Positions 33,564-43,212 of a stretch of 64,000 bases of DNA are shown one piece after another. The notes under the pieces were generated by a model, which saw only the letters and a list, made by a program, of their open reading frames with translations, ran no database searches and was not told the DNA's origin. Every line of letters begins with the position of its first letter. The stretch's first letter is position 1. The position numbers were made by a program, and so were the translations under genes. Location: contig NZ_CP006882.1 in assembly GCF_000161795.2 (NCBI RefSeq), forward strand, positions 620,001-684,000, read 5' to 3'. The DNA is from Synechococcus sp. WH 8109. Its GTDB lineage: Bacteria > Cyanobacteriota > Cyanobacteriia > PCC-6307 > Cyanobiaceae.

Positions 33564-34646
33564 ATGTCCCCACAACCCATTGGTGTTGCTGTAGCCGGTC
33601 TCGGTTTTGGGGAGAAGGTGCACCTGCCAGCCCTTGCGGCAGCGACTGAGCTTGAGGCAGTGGCGCTTTGGCACCCGCGCCAGGAGCGCTTGGATGCCGC
33701 CACGGCCGCCCATGGTTTGAAGGGATTCAGCGACTGGGACGCTGTGCTGGCCGATCCCGCGGTGGACGCGGTGATCATCGCCACCCCCCCGGCACCCCGC
33801 TTTGACCTGGCACGCCGGGCCCTGGAGGCGGGCAAGCACCTGCTGCTGGAGAAGCCCATCGCGCTGCATGCCGATCAAGCCCGGGAGCTGCAGCGGCTGG
33901 CCCTGGCACGGGGACTGTCGGTGGCTGTGGATTACGAGTACCGAGCCGTTCCACTGTTCATGCAGGCCGCACGCCTTCTGCAGGCCGGTGCTGTAGGCAC
34001 CCCCTGGTTGGTGAAGCTCGACTGGTTGATGGGCAGCCGTGCCGATCCCCAGCGCGGCTGGAACTGGTATGCCCAGGCGGATCAGGGAGGCGGCGTGATC
34101 GGAGCCCTCGCAACCCATGCCATGGACATGCTGGGCTGGCTGATCGGTCCCCTTGGGGCCGTCCAGGCCCTGAACAGCGTTTCGATCAAGCAACGCCCCC
34201 ACCCCGATGGTGGTCTGGCCGCTGTGGATGCCCCCGATGTGTCGCTGCTGCAGACCGTTGCCCATTGGCAGGGCAGGCAGGATCTGAAGGTGCCGGCTCA
34301 GGTCAGCCTCAGTTCCGTATCGCGCAACGGTCGCGGGTTCTGCCTGGATGTGGTGGGGTCCTCCGGATCGCTGCTGCTCAGCAGCACTAATCAGAAGGAC
34401 TACGTCCATGGCTTTGAGCTGCAGCACGCCCCGCTCGGTGAGCCCTTCCGCGCGGTGGAGCCCGATGCCGACCTCGCCTTCCCGCAAACCTGGTCGGATG
34501 GCCGCATCGCCCCTGTGGTGCGGGTGCTGGGCTGGTGGGCCGAGAGCATTCGCAGTGGGCAACCGATGCTGCCTGGACTGGCCGAGGGCGTGGCCAGTCG
34601 TGTGGCCTGCGATCAAGCAGCAGGCGGCACATTGGATCTTGCGTAA
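33564..34646 (+). CDS. Gfo/Idh/MocA-family oxidoreductase
   Basis: A 360-residue NAD(P)-dependent sugar-type dehydrogenase. The N-terminal Rossmann fold has VAVAGLGFGEKVHLPAL; the conserved EKP motif is HLLLEKPIALH; and GGGVIGALATHAMDML holds the catalytic-domain His that positions substrate. Substrate unknown. The ATG at 33564 directly follows the preceding stop; the frame remains open upstream but inside that gene. It is followed by a 60-base promoter-like gap before fba. Confidence 0.85.
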   Translation: MSPQPIGVAVAGLGFGEKVHLPALAAATELEAVALWHPRQERLDAATAAHGLKGFSDWDAVLADPAVDAVIIATPPAPRFDLARRALEAGKHLLLEKPIALHADQARELQRLALARGLSVAVDYEYRAVPLFMQAARLLQAGAVGTPWLVKLDWLMGSRADPQRGWNWYAQADQGGGVIGALATHAMDMLGWLIGPLGAVQALNSVSIKQRPHPDGGLAAVDAPDVSLLQTVAHWQGRQDLKVPAQVSLSSVSRNGRGFCLDVVGSSGSLLLSSTNQKDYVHGFELQHAPLGEPFRAVEPDADLAFPQTWSDGRIAPVVRVLGWWAESIRSGQPMLPGLAEGVASRVACDQAAGGTLDLA

Positions 34647-34706
34647 CACGCGGTAAAATTGCCGGCGATTCGTCTTTGACGACCCAAACCCTCCGAGGAT
34701 TTATCC

Positions 34707-35780
34707 ATGGCGCTCGTTCCGCTTCGGCTCCTGCTCGACCACGCCGCTGAGAACGGCTACGGCATTCCTGCGTTCAACGTGAACAATCTGGAGCAGGTCC
34801 AGGCCATCATGGAAGCGGCTGACGAGACCGACAGCCCTGTGATCCTCCAGGCCTCCCGCGGCGCCCGCAGCTACGCCGGTGAGATCTTCCTGCGTCACCT
34901 GATCCTGGCCGCGACCGAGACCTATCCCCACATCCCTGTGGTGATGCACCAGGACCACGGCAACGCCCCTGACACCTGCTATTCCGCTGCCATCAACGGC
35001 TTTACCTCCGTGATGATGGACGGCTCCCTGGAAGCCGACGCCAAGACTCCCGCCAGCTACGACTACAACGTCAACGTCACCAAGCAGGTGGTGGACTTCG
35101 CCCACTCCGTGGGTGTGAGCGTTGAGGGTGAGCTGGGTTGCCTGGGCTCCCTGGAAACCGGCAAGGGTGAAGCAGAAGACGGCCACGGTTTTGAGGGCGA
35201 GCTGTCCAAGGACATGCTCCTCACCGATCCCGCAGAGGCTGCCGACTTCGTTGCCAAGACCAAGTGCGACGCCCTGGCCATCGCCATCGGTACCAGCCAC
35301 GGCGCTTACAAGTTCACCCGCAAGCCCACGGGTGAAGTGCTGGCTATCAGCCGCATCGCTGAGATCCACAAAGCCATCCCCAACACCCACCTGGTGATGC
35401 ACGGCTCCTCCTCCGTTCCCCAGGAGTGGCTGGAGATGATCAACAAGCACGGTGGTGCCATCCCCGAGACCTACGGCGTTCCCGTCGAGGAAATCCAGGA
35501 AGGCATTCGCAACGGTGTGCGTAAGGTGAATATCGACACCGACAATCGTCTCGCCTTCACCGCTGCTGTGCGCGAAGCTGCCATGGCCGATCCTTCCAAC
35601 TTCGACCCCCGCCACTTCAACAAGCCGGCTCGCAAGTACATGAAGCAGGTCTGCCTGGACCGTTACCAGCAGTTCTGGGCTGCCGGCAACGCCAGCAAGA
35701 TCCAGCAGCAGAGCATCACCTACTACGCCGGCCTCTACGCCAAGGGTGCTCTTGACCCCAAGGCTGCCGTTACTGCCTGA
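34707..35780 (+). CDS. fba: class II fructose-bisphosphate aldolase
   Basis: A 357-residue zinc-dependent aldolase that splits or forms fructose-1,6- and sedoheptulose-1,7-bisphosphate in the Calvin cycle and glycolysis. Zn-binding His residues lie in [12 protein letters not shown] and in the [14 protein letters not shown] and [10 protein letters not shown] segments; the [17 protein letters not shown] segment binds the second phosphate. The coding region has the strongly biased codon choice of a highly expressed gene. A clear hairpin terminator follows its stop. Confidence 0.95.
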   Translation: MALVPLRLLLDHAAENGYGIPAFNVNNLEQVQAIMEAADETDSPVILQASRGARSYAGEIFLRHLILAATETYPHIPVVMHQDHGNAPDTCYSAAINGFTSVMMDGSLEADAKTPASYDYNVNVTKQVVDFAHSVGVSVEGELGCLGSLETGKGEAEDGHGFEGELSKDMLLTDPAEAADFVAKTKCDALAIAIGTSHGAYKFTRKPTGEVLAISRIAEIHKAIPNTHLVMHGSSSVPQEWLEMINKHGGAIPETYGVPVEEIQEGIRNGVRKVNIDTDNRLAFTAAVREAAMADPSNFDPRHFNKPARKYMKQVCLDRYQQFWAAGNASKIQQQSITYYAGLYAKGALDPKAAVTA

Positions 35781-35807
35781 TCCTCACGATCAATTGATCC
35801 ATCCCCG

Positions 35808-35829
35808 GGGGCCGAAAGGCCCCTTTTTT
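35808..35829 (+). terminator. Rho-independent terminator after fba
   Basis: A 6-bp GC stem (35808-35813 with 35818-35823) closes a GAAA loop and is followed by a T-run at 35824-35829. It starts 28 bases after the fba stop. Confidence 0.85.
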
Positions 35830-35867
35830 GTGGGGCTTCTCGATCGGTGAGCAGCGTCCCTCTCCGA

Positions 35868-36821
35868 TCAGGCCATCAGGCTGAGCAGGCCGTGCTTGCC
35901 GTTCAGTTGTGCCTGCGCTCCCAGGGGCAAGGCCTGGTTGGGCCGTCCATGGCCCAGCGGCAGATTCAGCACCAGTGGAATGCCCAGATCGCCAAGGCGT
36001 TCTTCCAAGATCTCCTCCATCGTGAAATCGTTTGGAAGGATGTCGTCTTCAGCCCAGCTGAAGCGGCCGCAGGCCACCCCCGCCAGCTGCTGCAACAGGC
36101 CTGCGCTGCGCCACTGGGTCAGCATCCGATCAACCCTGTAGGGCGCTTCGCCCACGTCTTCCAGCACCAGGATGGCCCCCTTCAGGGATGGAAGCCAGGT
36201 TGTGCCGATCAGGTGGGTCGCCACAGTCAGGTTGGTGACCACCAAGGGTCCGCGCGCGATTCCCCGCCGTCGTGGCTCGCCCAGCAGGGGCGCCACAGGA
36301 CGTCCGCAGAGCAAGTCCACCGTGCGTTGCCATTGCGCCTCTGTGCCGCCGCTGGATCCATGGATGGCCCCCGGCAGGCCAGCGGCCCACTGGGCCAGTA
36401 GCAGGCAGCTGGTGTCGGAGAACCCCAGGCTCCATTTGGGATGGCGCGGAAAACGAAAACCGGCTTCGAGAACGCGGGCGGCCCCCCAGCCCCCGCCAAG
36501 GGTCACCACGGCATCCACCGTTGGATCGTTCCAGGCTGATCTCAGGTCCTCAACCCGTTCCTGGTCGGTTCCCGAGAAGTAGTGCCATTGACGGGTGACG
36601 GCTGCGGGAATCTCCAGATGCCACTGCTGTTGATCACAGCGTTCGCGCAAGGTTTCGAGATCCGTGTCCGGATCCATCCAGGTGCCGGGGTTCACGGCGC
36701 GGATGCGTGATCCAGGCTTCAAGGGTTTCAGCCTGCGCTGGGCCGCCATGGCCCTGGAGGAGAGCAGGGCCGTGATGATCGTGGATGCCCCTGAAATCAG
36801 CAGCGTCCGGCGGGTTGGCAT
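35868..36821 (-). CDS. muramoyltetrapeptide (LD-)carboxypeptidase, S66 family
   Basis: A 317-residue S66 peptidase that trims D-Ala from peptidoglycan tetrapeptides during cell wall recycling. The nucleophile lies in SLGFSDTSCLLLAQW (GFSDTS), and the ITNL-type segment VVTNLTVATHLIGTTWLP and LPLGHGRPNQALPLG with the conserved His follow. The N-terminus RRTLLISGASTIITALLSS looks like a Tat- or Sec-type signal, so it may act in the periplasm. Its start overlaps the stop of purQ by one base. Confidence 0.85.
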   Translation of the reverse strand: MPTRRTLLISGASTIITALLSSRAMAAQRRLKPLKPGSRIRAVNPGTWMDPDTDLETLRERCDQQQWHLEIPAAVTRQWHYFSGTDQERVEDLRSAWNDPTVDAVVTLGGGWGAARVLEAGFRFPRHPKWSLGFSDTSCLLLAQWAAGLPGAIHGSSGGTEAQWQRTVDLLCGRPVAPLLGEPRRRGIARGPLVVTNLTVATHLIGTTWLPSLKGAILVLEDVGEAPYRVDRMLTQWRSAGLLQQLAGVACGRFSWAEDDILPNDFTMEEILEERLGDLGIPLVLNLPLGHGRPNQALPLGAQAQLNGKHGLLSLMA

Positions 36822-37471
36822 CAGCCCAGCAGGGCTTCCAGCATGCGGCGGCCGTCGGTTCCTCCCGTGGCCGGATCACAGGCCCGCTCGGGGTGGGGCA
36901 TCAGGCCCAGAACGCTGCCGCTTGCATTGGTGATGCCTGCGATGTTGGACAGCGACCCGTTGGGGTTGTTGCCGTAGCTCAGGGCGATGGCGTCGTCGTC
37001 CTGAAGCTGCTTGAGCGTGTCATCGCTGCACTGGTAGCGGCCTTCACCGTGGGCGATCGGCAGGGTCAGGGCCCCGTCGTTGTACCCCTGCATCCAGGCC
37101 GTGCGCTGGCTCACCACCTTGAGGGGTGCGTCTTCACAGATGAAGTGCAGATCCCGGTTCCGGGTGAGGGCACCGGGGAGCAGGCCCAGTTCTGTAAGCA
37201 CCTGAAATCCGTTGCAGATGCCTAGCACTCGACCGCCCTTGGCTGCAAAGTCGATCAAGGACTGCAGAGCTGGTGCGAAGCGGGCAATTGCGCCGCAACG
37301 CAGGTAGTCGCCGTAGCTGAAACCGCCCGGCAGAACGATGGCGTCAAAGCCGCTGAGGTCGGTTTCCTCATGCCAGACCCGACGCGTGCTCATTCCAAGG
37401 CAACCCTCGGTTGCCCATTGCACATCCCGGTCGCAGTTGGAGCCGGGAAAAACGATGACCCCGATGCTCAT
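36821..37471 (-). CDS. purQ: phosphoribosylformylglycinamidine synthase, glutaminase subunit
   Basis: A 216-residue class I glutamine amidotransferase that supplies ammonia to PurL in purine synthesis (FGAR to FGAM). The nucleophile Cys is in [13 protein letters not shown], and the His/Glu of the triad in [12 protein letters not shown]; the opening [14 protein letters not shown] is typical of PurQ. It overlaps purS by four bases (ATGA) and the carboxypeptidase start by one base. purL is not in the window. Confidence 0.95.
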   Translation of the reverse strand: MSIGVIVFPGSNCDRDVQWATEGCLGMSTRRVWHEETDLSGFDAIVLPGGFSYGDYLRCGAIARFAPALQSLIDFAAKGGRVLGICNGFQVLTELGLLPGALTRNRDLHFICEDAPLKVVSQRTAWMQGYNDGALTLPIAHGEGRYQCSDDTLKQLQDDDAIALSYGNNPNGSLSNIAGITNASGSVLGLMPHPERACDPATGGTDGRRMLEALLG

Positions 37472-37731
37472 GACTGCTCCAGCTCCAGGCTCCAGTCTTC
37501 GATCACCGGGTTGGCCAGCAAGCGATCACTGAGCAATTCCAACCTGCGGCGGGCCTCGGCCTCATCAGGAGCCTCCAGCTCCATTTCCACGGCTTTACCG
37601 ATCCGCAGCTTGCTGAGGCCTTCCACCCCAAGTCGTTCAGCTGCACCACGCGCGGCTTCTCCGGCTGGATCGAGTACGGAGGGGCGCAGACGCACAAGGA
37701 CGCGGGCTTGAAAACGCGGCACGATCAGCAA
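37468..37731 (-). CDS. purS: phosphoribosylformylglycinamidine synthase, PurS subunit
   Basis: An 87-residue small subunit that bridges PurL and PurQ in the FGAM synthase complex. [19 protein letters not shown] and [15 protein letters not shown] follow the PurS pattern; the C-terminal SLELEQS is usual. The start may be an internal GTG ([13 protein letters not shown]) a few codons in. It overlaps purQ and forms the first gene of purS-purQ, followed by the carboxypeptidase. Confidence 0.92.
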   Translation of the reverse strand: MLIVPRFQARVLVRLRPSVLDPAGEAARGAAERLGVEGLSKLRIGKAVEMELEAPDEAEARRRLELLSDRLLANPVIEDWSLELEQS

Positions 37732-37982
37732 CTGGTCTGATCAAATCCTGACAGACACCAAACCCTGAAGAGATCCGGTGCGCCTCAATGGCGTGACCAT
37801 CGCCCGGCCCCATGGTGAAAAGGAGGCCTGTCGCCACCGTGCTGCCAAGTCAGTGACTGTGTTTCGCATTCAGATCTGGACCGCTGTTCTGCTGCTGATT
37901 GGCAGCTCTGCAGATAGGAAGCTCAGCAGCAGCGGCTTCGATGCGTTGCAGGATCGCGCAGCAGGCCTGGAGTCCCTGTCGG

Positions 37983-38183
37983 ATGGTGGCCTCCAGTCCT
38001 AGAGATCGCTGGGTGTTGACCTGGAATCAGCAGCGCGTCGAATTTGTCCATGACGTCAGCGGCCAGATGATGATGCGGGTTGGTGAGGGCGAGGACTGGC
38101 GGGAGGTGCAACCCTTCTGGACGGCGGACCACAGCGTCTGTTGGGGTTCTGTTTGTGCCACGGGTGACGTTCCATTGGAGTGA
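37983..38183 (+). CDS. small hypothetical protein
   Basis: A 66-residue frame from ATG 37983: soluble, aromatic-rich (DRWVLTWNQQRVEFVHD and EVQPFWTADHSVCWG), with two Cys near the end. The composition looks natural; the frame upstream to 37899 does not. It lies in the space between purS and the zinc-ribbon gene. No homology recognised. Confidence 0.5.
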   Translation: MVASSPRDRWVLTWNQQRVEFVHDVSGQMMMRVGEGEDWREVQPFWTADHSVCWGSVCATGDVPLE

Positions 38184-38221
38184 AATCGGGGTGATAGATC
38201 TGAATTGAGGGCAGATACCCA

Positions 38222-38536
38222 ATGGCAGTTTTTTCTCTCCCTTGTTCCAGCTGTGGAACACCCGTTGAGATCCCTGGTCGTTACGGCTTCAAGTTGAAGA
38301 GTGCAGGCGTCACCAACACGGTGTGCACCCGCTGCCGGCAGGGGGCATTTCTGGCGTCACGACGCGACAACATCTCCGGCCAGATCGCCCTTGCTCCTAG
38401 TCCTGATCGTCGTCGCCTGATTCCCTTCACCGCCGCTGTGGCGGCCTTGGCCCTGTTGATCGGTGGTGCTGTTTGGCGCTCTGCTGTGCCGACAGCTCAG
38501 GAGGCTTTGCCGGCGAGTGAATCTCCCTCCAAGTAG
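38222..38536 (+). CDS. zinc-ribbon membrane protein, unknown
   Basis: A 104-residue protein. An N-terminal zinc ribbon has Cys pairs at 8/11 and 35/38 (CSSCG and CTRCR); a single membrane helix (LIPFTAAVAALALLIGGAVW, about 66-85) follows, with a short Ser/Ala-rich tail. Such layouts occur in regulators that sense or bind at the membrane, but I see no partner gene. The last 40 bases overlap the convergent mscS-type gene. Confidence 0.6.
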   Translation: MAVFSLPCSSCGTPVEIPGRYGFKLKSAGVTNTVCTRCRQGAFLASRRDNISGQIALAPSPDRRRLIPFTAAVAALALLIGGAVWRSAVPTAQEALPASESPSK

Positions 38537-39522
38537 AGCGTCCTGCTCGGGAAGGCAAAGTCGATTCCTTTTTGGGCGAAGGCCTCCATGATTCCGAGGT
38601 TGATGGCTTGCTGTTCGTTCAGAGCGACCGTGAAATCTCGAGTATCGATGTAATAAACCAGTTCAAAATTCAAGCTTGAATCAGCAAATTCGGTGAAGTG
38701 GCAGCGGTTGAAGGTGCTGTGGGCCTGAGCGTCGATCACGGCCTGAACCATCGTCGGGATTGCCTTCATCTGCTCGACCGATGTGCTGTAAGTCACGCCA
38801 ATCGAATAGATCATCCGGCGTTGCGCCATTTCAGCGAAGTTGAGGATGGTGGATCCTGTAAGGGATGAGTTGCTCATCACCACTTGTTCGCCGCGCAGGC
38901 TGCGCAGATGGGTGGAGCGAACACCGATGCGTTCTACCGTTGCTGAGGTGGAGCCCACTGTGATGAATTGCCCAACGGTGAAAGGCTTGTCCAGAAGAAT
39001 CATCAGGTAGGCGAACAATTCCTGGGCCGGTTCTTTCAGGGCCAAGCCAATGCCGATGCCGCCGGCACTGAGCAAACCCCAGATCACCGTCATCTTCACG
39101 CCCAGGCTCTGCAGTAGCACCAAGGAGCCGATAGCCCACACCACGGTTTTCAGCAGCGGGAGCAGGCTTTCGAGGAGTTGTTGAAGATCATCCGCGCTTG
39201 CACGGCGCACCAAGCTGAAAAGGAATCGCGCTCCGATTCGGTTGACCAACCGAATCAGAATGATCGTGCCAACAACGCGCAGCGATGTGTCGTAGGCCCT
39301 TGCAATGTTGTTGGGCAAGCCCAAATCGTCCTGAGCAAGGAAAAGGGTGACCACTAAGCCGAAAGGCACCACCGAAGCGGCGAAGGCGTTGAGCACAAAG
39401 TCGTCGAAGTCGGTTTTGCTTCGCTTCGTGAACCGAGGAAAAACTGTCTTGCACAGGAACGACAGGGTCAGGGTGATGGCTGAACCGATCAGTAGCTTCG
39501 CTATGAAATCAGTCAGATCCAT
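38497..39522 (-). CDS. MscS-family mechanosensitive channel
   Basis: A 341-residue small-conductance mechanosensitive channel. Four or five N-terminal helices lead into the pore-lining helix with its Gly/Ala packing (GLLSAGGIGIGLALKEPAQ), then the beta domain (KPFTVGQFITVGSTSATVE, RTTHLR-like segment and GEQVVMSNSSLTGS) and the C-terminal mixed domain. It relieves turgor on hypo-osmotic shock. The ending ESDSLAGKAS-like residues overlap the convergent zinc-ribbon gene. Confidence 0.88.
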   Translation of the reverse strand: MDLTDFIAKLLIGSAITLTLSFLCKTVFPRFTKRSKTDFDDFVLNAFAASVVPFGLVVTLFLAQDDLGLPNNIARAYDTSLRVVGTIILIRLVNRIGARFLFSLVRRASADDLQQLLESLLPLLKTVVWAIGSLVLLQSLGVKMTVIWGLLSAGGIGIGLALKEPAQELFAYLMILLDKPFTVGQFITVGSTSATVERIGVRSTHLRSLRGEQVVMSNSSLTGSTILNFAEMAQRRMIYSIGVTYSTSVEQMKAIPTMVQAVIDAQAHSTFNRCHFTEFADSSLNFELVYYIDTRDFTVALNEQQAINLGIMEAFAQKGIDFAFPSRTLYLEGDSLAGKAS

Positions 39523-39587
39523 CGCTCACACCGGAGATACCGCGTGATTGTCGGTGGCCTTCCAGAAGCTGGCAAGCGAGGTGGGTC

Positions 39588-40205
39588 TTAAGCGCGCTGA
39601 AACACCAAAATCAGATTGTTGGCGGGCATGGAGACCACGTTTTCGGTTTTGAAGCCAGCCTTGGCGGCGATGGCTGTCACTTGATTCAGCTCCCTCAACC
39701 CCCATTGGTGGTTGCGTTCCCTTAGGGATTGGTCGAAGGCGGCATTGCTTGCACTCGTGTGAGCACCATTGCGCCTGAATGGGCCATAAATGATGAAGGG
39801 GGTGCCGTTGGGCAGCAACAGGGCGGATTCCTCGAGCACGGCATCCGTGCAGCAGGCTGGACTGATGTGCAGCAGGTTGATGCAAACAACAGCCTTCACG
39901 GCCCCTTGGAGGTTCTGGGGCAGGGGCCAGGGGCGGTGTTCAACATCTAGGTTGAGGGCTGCTGGCATCACCTGGCTCAGACCCTGGTGCTGGATCCAGG
40001 CGTTGATGCTGGCGCGATGGTCAGGATTCGGATCGCTGGCCTGCCAGCGCAGATGGGGAAAGCGCTGCTGAAAGTAGACGGCGTGCTCACCACTGCCGCT
40101 GGCCAGTTCCAGCACGGTTCCTGAGGCAGGCAACAGTTGCTTCAGCAGATCTCCTATCGGGCCGCGGTTCCGTTCCGTGGCCGGGAAGAAAAGCCGTTGG
40201 TCCAT
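39588..40205 (-). CDS. DUF938 SAM-dependent methyltransferase
   Basis: A 205-residue class I methyltransferase-fold protein. VLELASGSGEHAVYF is the SAM-binding glycine motif, CINLLHISP and YGPFRRNGAHTSASNAAFD are the hallmarks of the DUF938 family. Substrate unknown. It starts 2 bases after the arsR stop, so it belongs to the arsR transcript; members sit near arsenic genes in some cyanobacteria, but a role in arsenic methylation is speculative. Confidence 0.8.
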   Translation of the reverse strand: MDQRLFFPATERNRGPIGDLLKQLLPASGTVLELASGSGEHAVYFQQRFPHLRWQASDPNPDHRASINAWIQHQGLSQVMPAALNLDVEHRPWPLPQNLQGAVKAVVCINLLHISPACCTDAVLEESALLLPNGTPFIIYGPFRRNGAHTSASNAAFDQSLRERNHQWGLRELNQVTAIAAKAGFKTENVVSMPANNLILVFQRA

Positions 40206-40207
40206 CG

Positions 40208-40525
40208 TCAGCTCGGGCAGTGGGTAGCGCTCTTGCTGCAGTGTCGGCGCAGTTCGGCCAGCCAGGCTTCCAGTGCTGCCAGGGCATCCGGTTGCAGGCG
40301 GTAGTAGATCCAGCGGCCGTTCTGCCGATCCGTCAGCAGCCCCGCCTCTCGCAGCACCCTGAGATGGAACGAGAGCTTCGACTGGGAGAGGTTGAGATCA
40401 CCGGTGAGGTCACAGACGCATCGTTCGCCCTGCGCCAGCGCATGGATCACGTCGAGACGGATCGGTTCGGCCAGTGCTTTGAGCAGTTGCCTCGACTGCT
40501 CCCTGTTCAGGGTGTTCTGGATCAC
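40208..40525 (-). CDS. arsR: ArsR/SmtB-family arsenic repressor
   Basis: A 105-residue winged-helix repressor that releases DNA on binding As(III) or Sb(III). The recognition helix is in NLSQSKLSFHLRVLREAG. The metal site ERCVCDL has Cys 36 and 38, and a further pair lies in the tail (HCSKSATHC, C96 and C103). It is divergent from the gap-arsJ operon, with a palindrome between them, so it most likely controls both transcripts. Confidence 0.9.
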   Translation of the reverse strand: MIQNTLNREQSRQLLKALAEPIRLDVIHALAQGERCVCDLTGDLNLSQSKLSFHLRVLREAGLLTDRQNGRWIYYRLQPDALAALEAWLAELRRHCSKSATHCPS

Positions 40526-40552
40526 AAGAGCAGCGTCCCCCGTTCTGTTTGG

Positions 40553-40568
40553 ATCAACATAATTTGAT
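40553..40568. promoter_or_regulatory. ArsR operator, ATCAA-N6-TTGAT
   Basis: ATCAA at 40553-40557 and TTGAT at 40564-40568 form an inverted repeat with a 6-base spacer in the divergent arsR/gap promoter. I recall the same ATCAA-N6-TTGAT form for the ArsR site of Synechocystis. An AT-rich extension (TAATTA) runs to the gap ribosome-binding region. Confidence 0.6.
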
Positions 40569-40585
40569 TAATTAAGGGAGCTGGC

Positions 40586-41608
40586 ATGCGGATCGGCATC
40601 AATGGCTTTGGACGGATTGGTCGCCTGGTGTTCCGGGCCCTCTGGGGACGGCCTGGTATCGAACTGGTGCATGTCAATGATCCCGCTGGCGATGCAGCAA
40701 CGGCGGCCCACCTGCTGGAGTTCGATTCTGTGCATGGTCGCTGGGATCGAGGAATCAGCAGCAGTGCTAATGGATTCAGCGTGGAGGGATCCGCACTCAC
40801 CTGGTCCAGCGAGAAAGACCCCGCCGCCGTGCCCTGGAGCGATCGGGGGGTGGAGATGGTGCTTGAAGCAAGCGGCAAGATCAAAACCCCGGAGACGCTC
40901 AATCCCTATCTCGATCAGCTGGGCCTCAAACGGGTAGTGGTGGCCTGTCCCGTGAAGGGTGTGGTTGGCGGTGAGGACGCGCTCAACATCGTTTATGGGA
41001 TTAATCACCACCTCTATGAACCGGCGCGCCACAAGTTGGTGACGGCCGCCTCCTGCACCACCAACTGCCTGGCGCCTGTGGTGAAGGTGGTGCACGAGAG
41101 CTTCGGCATCGAGCACGGCCTGATCACCACCATTCACGACATGACAAACACCCAGGTGCCGATCGATTCCTTCAAAAGCGACTTGCGCCGGGCGCGCTCC
41201 GGGCTCACCTCACTCATCCCCACCACCACCGGCTCGGCCAAGGCGATCGCGATGATCTTCCCTGAGCTGAAGGGCAAGCTCAACGGTCATGCCGTTCGTG
41301 TTCCCCTGCTGAATGGATCGCTCACCGATGCGGTGTTCGAGCTCAAGCAGAGCGTCACGGTGGAGCAGGTGAATGCTGCGTTCAAAGCTGCTGCGGAAGG
41401 ACCTCTGAAGGGAATCCTGGGTTACGAGGAACGCCCGTTGGTGTCCTGCGATTACACCAACGACAACCGCAGCTCGATTGTCGATGCCCTCTCGACGATG
41501 GTTGTCGATGGCAACCAGCTGAAGGTGTTTGCCTGGTACGACAACGAATGGGGCTACAGCTGCCGCATGGCCGATCTCACCTGCCACGTGGTTGGGCTGG
41601 ACGCATGA
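40586..41608 (+). CDS. gap: glyceraldehyde-3-phosphate dehydrogenase, arsenate-detoxification type
   Basis: A 340-residue GAPDH with [19 protein letters not shown] at the NAD site and the catalytic Cys in [10 protein letters not shown]. In As(V) resistance the paired GAPDH forms 1-arseno-3-phosphoglycerate from GAP and arsenate, which ArsJ exports. The location next to arsR and arsJ, overlapping arsJ (ATGA), and the presence of its own operator assign it to this role and not to the Calvin cycle. Length and motifs are normal. Confidence 0.92.
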   Translation: MRIGINGFGRIGRLVFRALWGRPGIELVHVNDPAGDAATAAHLLEFDSVHGRWDRGISSSANGFSVEGSALTWSSEKDPAAVPWSDRGVEMVLEASGKIKTPETLNPYLDQLGLKRVVVACPVKGVVGGEDALNIVYGINHHLYEPARHKLVTAASCTTNCLAPVVKVVHESFGIEHGLITTIHDMTNTQVPIDSFKSDLRRARSGLTSLIPTTTGSAKAIAMIFPELKGKLNGHAVRVPLLNGSLTDAVFELKQSVTVEQVNAAFKAAAEGPLKGILGYEERPLVSCDYTNDNRSSIVDALSTMVVDGNQLKVFAWYDNEWGYSCRMADLTCHVVGLDA

Positions 41609-42852
41609 CGCTTTCCCCTCTGCATCAGTACGGCATCGTCACCGCCAACTACTGGGCCTTCACGCTCACCGATGGGGCCCTGCGGATGTTGGTGGTGTTC
41701 CACTTCCATCAACTCGGCTACACCACCCTCGAGATCGCGTTCCTGTTTCTCTTTTATGAGTTGTTTGGGGTGCTCACCAACCTGTACGGCGGTTGGATCG
41801 GTGCCCGCTACGGGCTTCGGCTCACCCTCTGGGTGGGGACGCTGCTGCAGATTGTTGCGTTGTTGATGCTGATGCCCGTCGCCGCCAGTTGGCCGAAACT
41901 GTTGAGCGTGATCTATGTGATGACCGCCCAAGCCATTAGCGGTATTGCCAAAGATCTCAACAAGATGAGCGCCAAGAGCGCCATCAAGACGGTGGTATCG
42001 GAAACTCCGGAGGATCAGCAGCAGGGGCAGCAGCAGCTGTTCAAGTGGGTGGCGATCCTCACGGGCTCTAAGAACGCCCTCAAGGGTGTGGGTTTCTTTC
42101 TTGGTGGGGTGCTGCTCACCGCCTTTGGCTTCAATGCTGCCGTGGGCTGGATGGCGGCAGGTCTTGCCCTGGCCTTCCTGCTCACGCTGGTGCTGCCCAG
42201 GGAGATCGGAAAGATGAAGGCCAAGCCGGCCCTCTCGTCGCTGTTCTCCAAATCCCAGGGCATCAACGTGCTGTCGCTGGCGCGCTTCTTTTTGTTTGGT
42301 GCCAGGGATGTTTGGTTCGTCGTGGCCTTGCCCGTGTTCCTTGAGGCCTCCCTGGGCTGGAGTTTCTGGGAGATCGGTGGCTTCCTGGGGCTATGGGTGA
42401 TTGGCTACGGCATCGTTCAGGGATCAGCGCCTGTTCTGAGACGGCTCTGGGGGCAGACCACATCCCCGGGAGCATCTGCTGTGCAGTTCTGGAGTGCTCT
42501 GCTCACCGCCATTCCCTCCCTGATCGCGGTGGCGCTGTGGCGCCAGGTGGATGTGGCGGTCGCCATCACCGCAGGCCTTGCCGCCTTTGGGGTGGTGTTC
42601 GCGATGAATTCGTCGATCCACTCCTTCATGGTGCTGGCTTACACCGATGCGGAGAGCGTCAGCCTCAATGTGGGCTTCTATTACATGGCCAACGCTGCCG
42701 GACGGTTGGTGGGCACGTTGCTGTCGGGGGCAGTGTTCATGCTCGGCCGAACCGAATCCGCGGGCATGCAGGCTTGTCTCTGGGCTTCATCCCTGCTGGT
42801 GTTGTTGTCGTGGTTCAGCAGCCTCAGACTGCCGGTTGGGGCCAAACTCTGA
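41605..42852 (+). CDS. arsJ: ArsJ, organoarsenical efflux permease (MFS)
   Basis: A 415-residue major-facilitator protein with about 12 membrane helices. The start [19 protein letters not shown] and the loop segment [17 protein letters not shown] are typical of ArsJ, which exports 1-arseno-3-phosphoglycerate made by the paired GAPDH. The ATG at 41605 overlaps the gap stop as ATGA. The longer frame starting upstream is inside gap. Together with arsR this is a complete arsenate-extrusion cassette. Confidence 0.9.
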   Translation: MTLSPLHQYGIVTANYWAFTLTDGALRMLVVFHFHQLGYTTLEIAFLFLFYELFGVLTNLYGGWIGARYGLRLTLWVGTLLQIVALLMLMPVAASWPKLLSVIYVMTAQAISGIAKDLNKMSAKSAIKTVVSETPEDQQQGQQQLFKWVAILTGSKNALKGVGFFLGGVLLTAFGFNAAVGWMAAGLALAFLLTLVLPREIGKMKAKPALSSLFSKSQGINVLSLARFFLFGARDVWFVVALPVFLEASLGWSFWEIGGFLGLWVIGYGIVQGSAPVLRRLWGQTTSPGASAVQFWSALLTAIPSLIAVALWRQVDVAVAITAGLAAFGVVFAMNSSIHSFMVLAYTDAESVSLNVGFYYMANAAGRLVGTLLSGAVFMLGRTESAGMQACLWASSLLVLLSWFSSLRLPVGAKL

Positions 42853-42853
42853 A

Positions 42854-42919
42854 TTTCTGCTGAATATCGCCGCGTTGGTATGGATTCAGACACCCTCGAG
42901 CCAAGATTTTCTGCTGAAT
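42854..42919. repeat. 12-bp direct repeat flanking the arsJ-distal gap
   Basis: TTTCTGCTGAAT occurs at 42854-42865 just after arsJ and again at 42908-42919, where its end overlaps the ATG of the next gene. The spacing is 54 bases. It may be chance or a short regulatory or duplication trace. Confidence 0.4.
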
Positions 42920-43163
42920 GGATGAAATCGATTGTGATTCCATGCGTGACGAGCCTGGCAGCCCCGATTGTCGTTTGGTGATCGATGCCAAGCGATCCCT
43001 GGAGGATGTGCTGCGTTTGATCTCTGACCTGCCCCATACCGACCACATGCGCCGGCAGCTTTTGTCGGTGTACAACCAGCTGGAGGGCATGCACGACCTG
43101 AAACGCAGTGGTGGCGCCAATGTGTCGTTTCGTTCCGCCGATTGGAGTTCTTCGGCGAAGTGA
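42918..43163 (+). CDS. small hypothetical protein
   Basis: An 81-residue soluble protein. The core PDCRLVIDAKRSLEDVLRL followed by ISDLPHTDHMRRQLLSVYNQ is helical and looks constrained; I recall similar short proteins in other marine picocyanobacteria. N- and C-termini are low-complexity. It follows arsJ on the same strand after 65 bases. Function unknown. Confidence 0.6.
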   Translation: MDEIDCDSMRDEPGSPDCRLVIDAKRSLEDVLRLISDLPHTDHMRRQLLSVYNQLEGMHDLKRSGGANVSFRSADWSSSAK

Positions 43164-43212
43164 TTGGGTTGACACCGATAAGGTCAGGTGTCGCCTTTCG
43201 CTGTCTTGAGAG

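Noticed and set aside
37778-38002. 72-codon plus-strand frame after purS
   Set aside because: Overlaps the better frame from 37983 and has no conserved-looking segment; only the latter is listed.
40586-41608. Photosynthetic gap2-type GAPDH
   Set aside because: Gene context (arsR, arsJ, ATGA overlap and operator) assigns it to arsenate detoxification instead.
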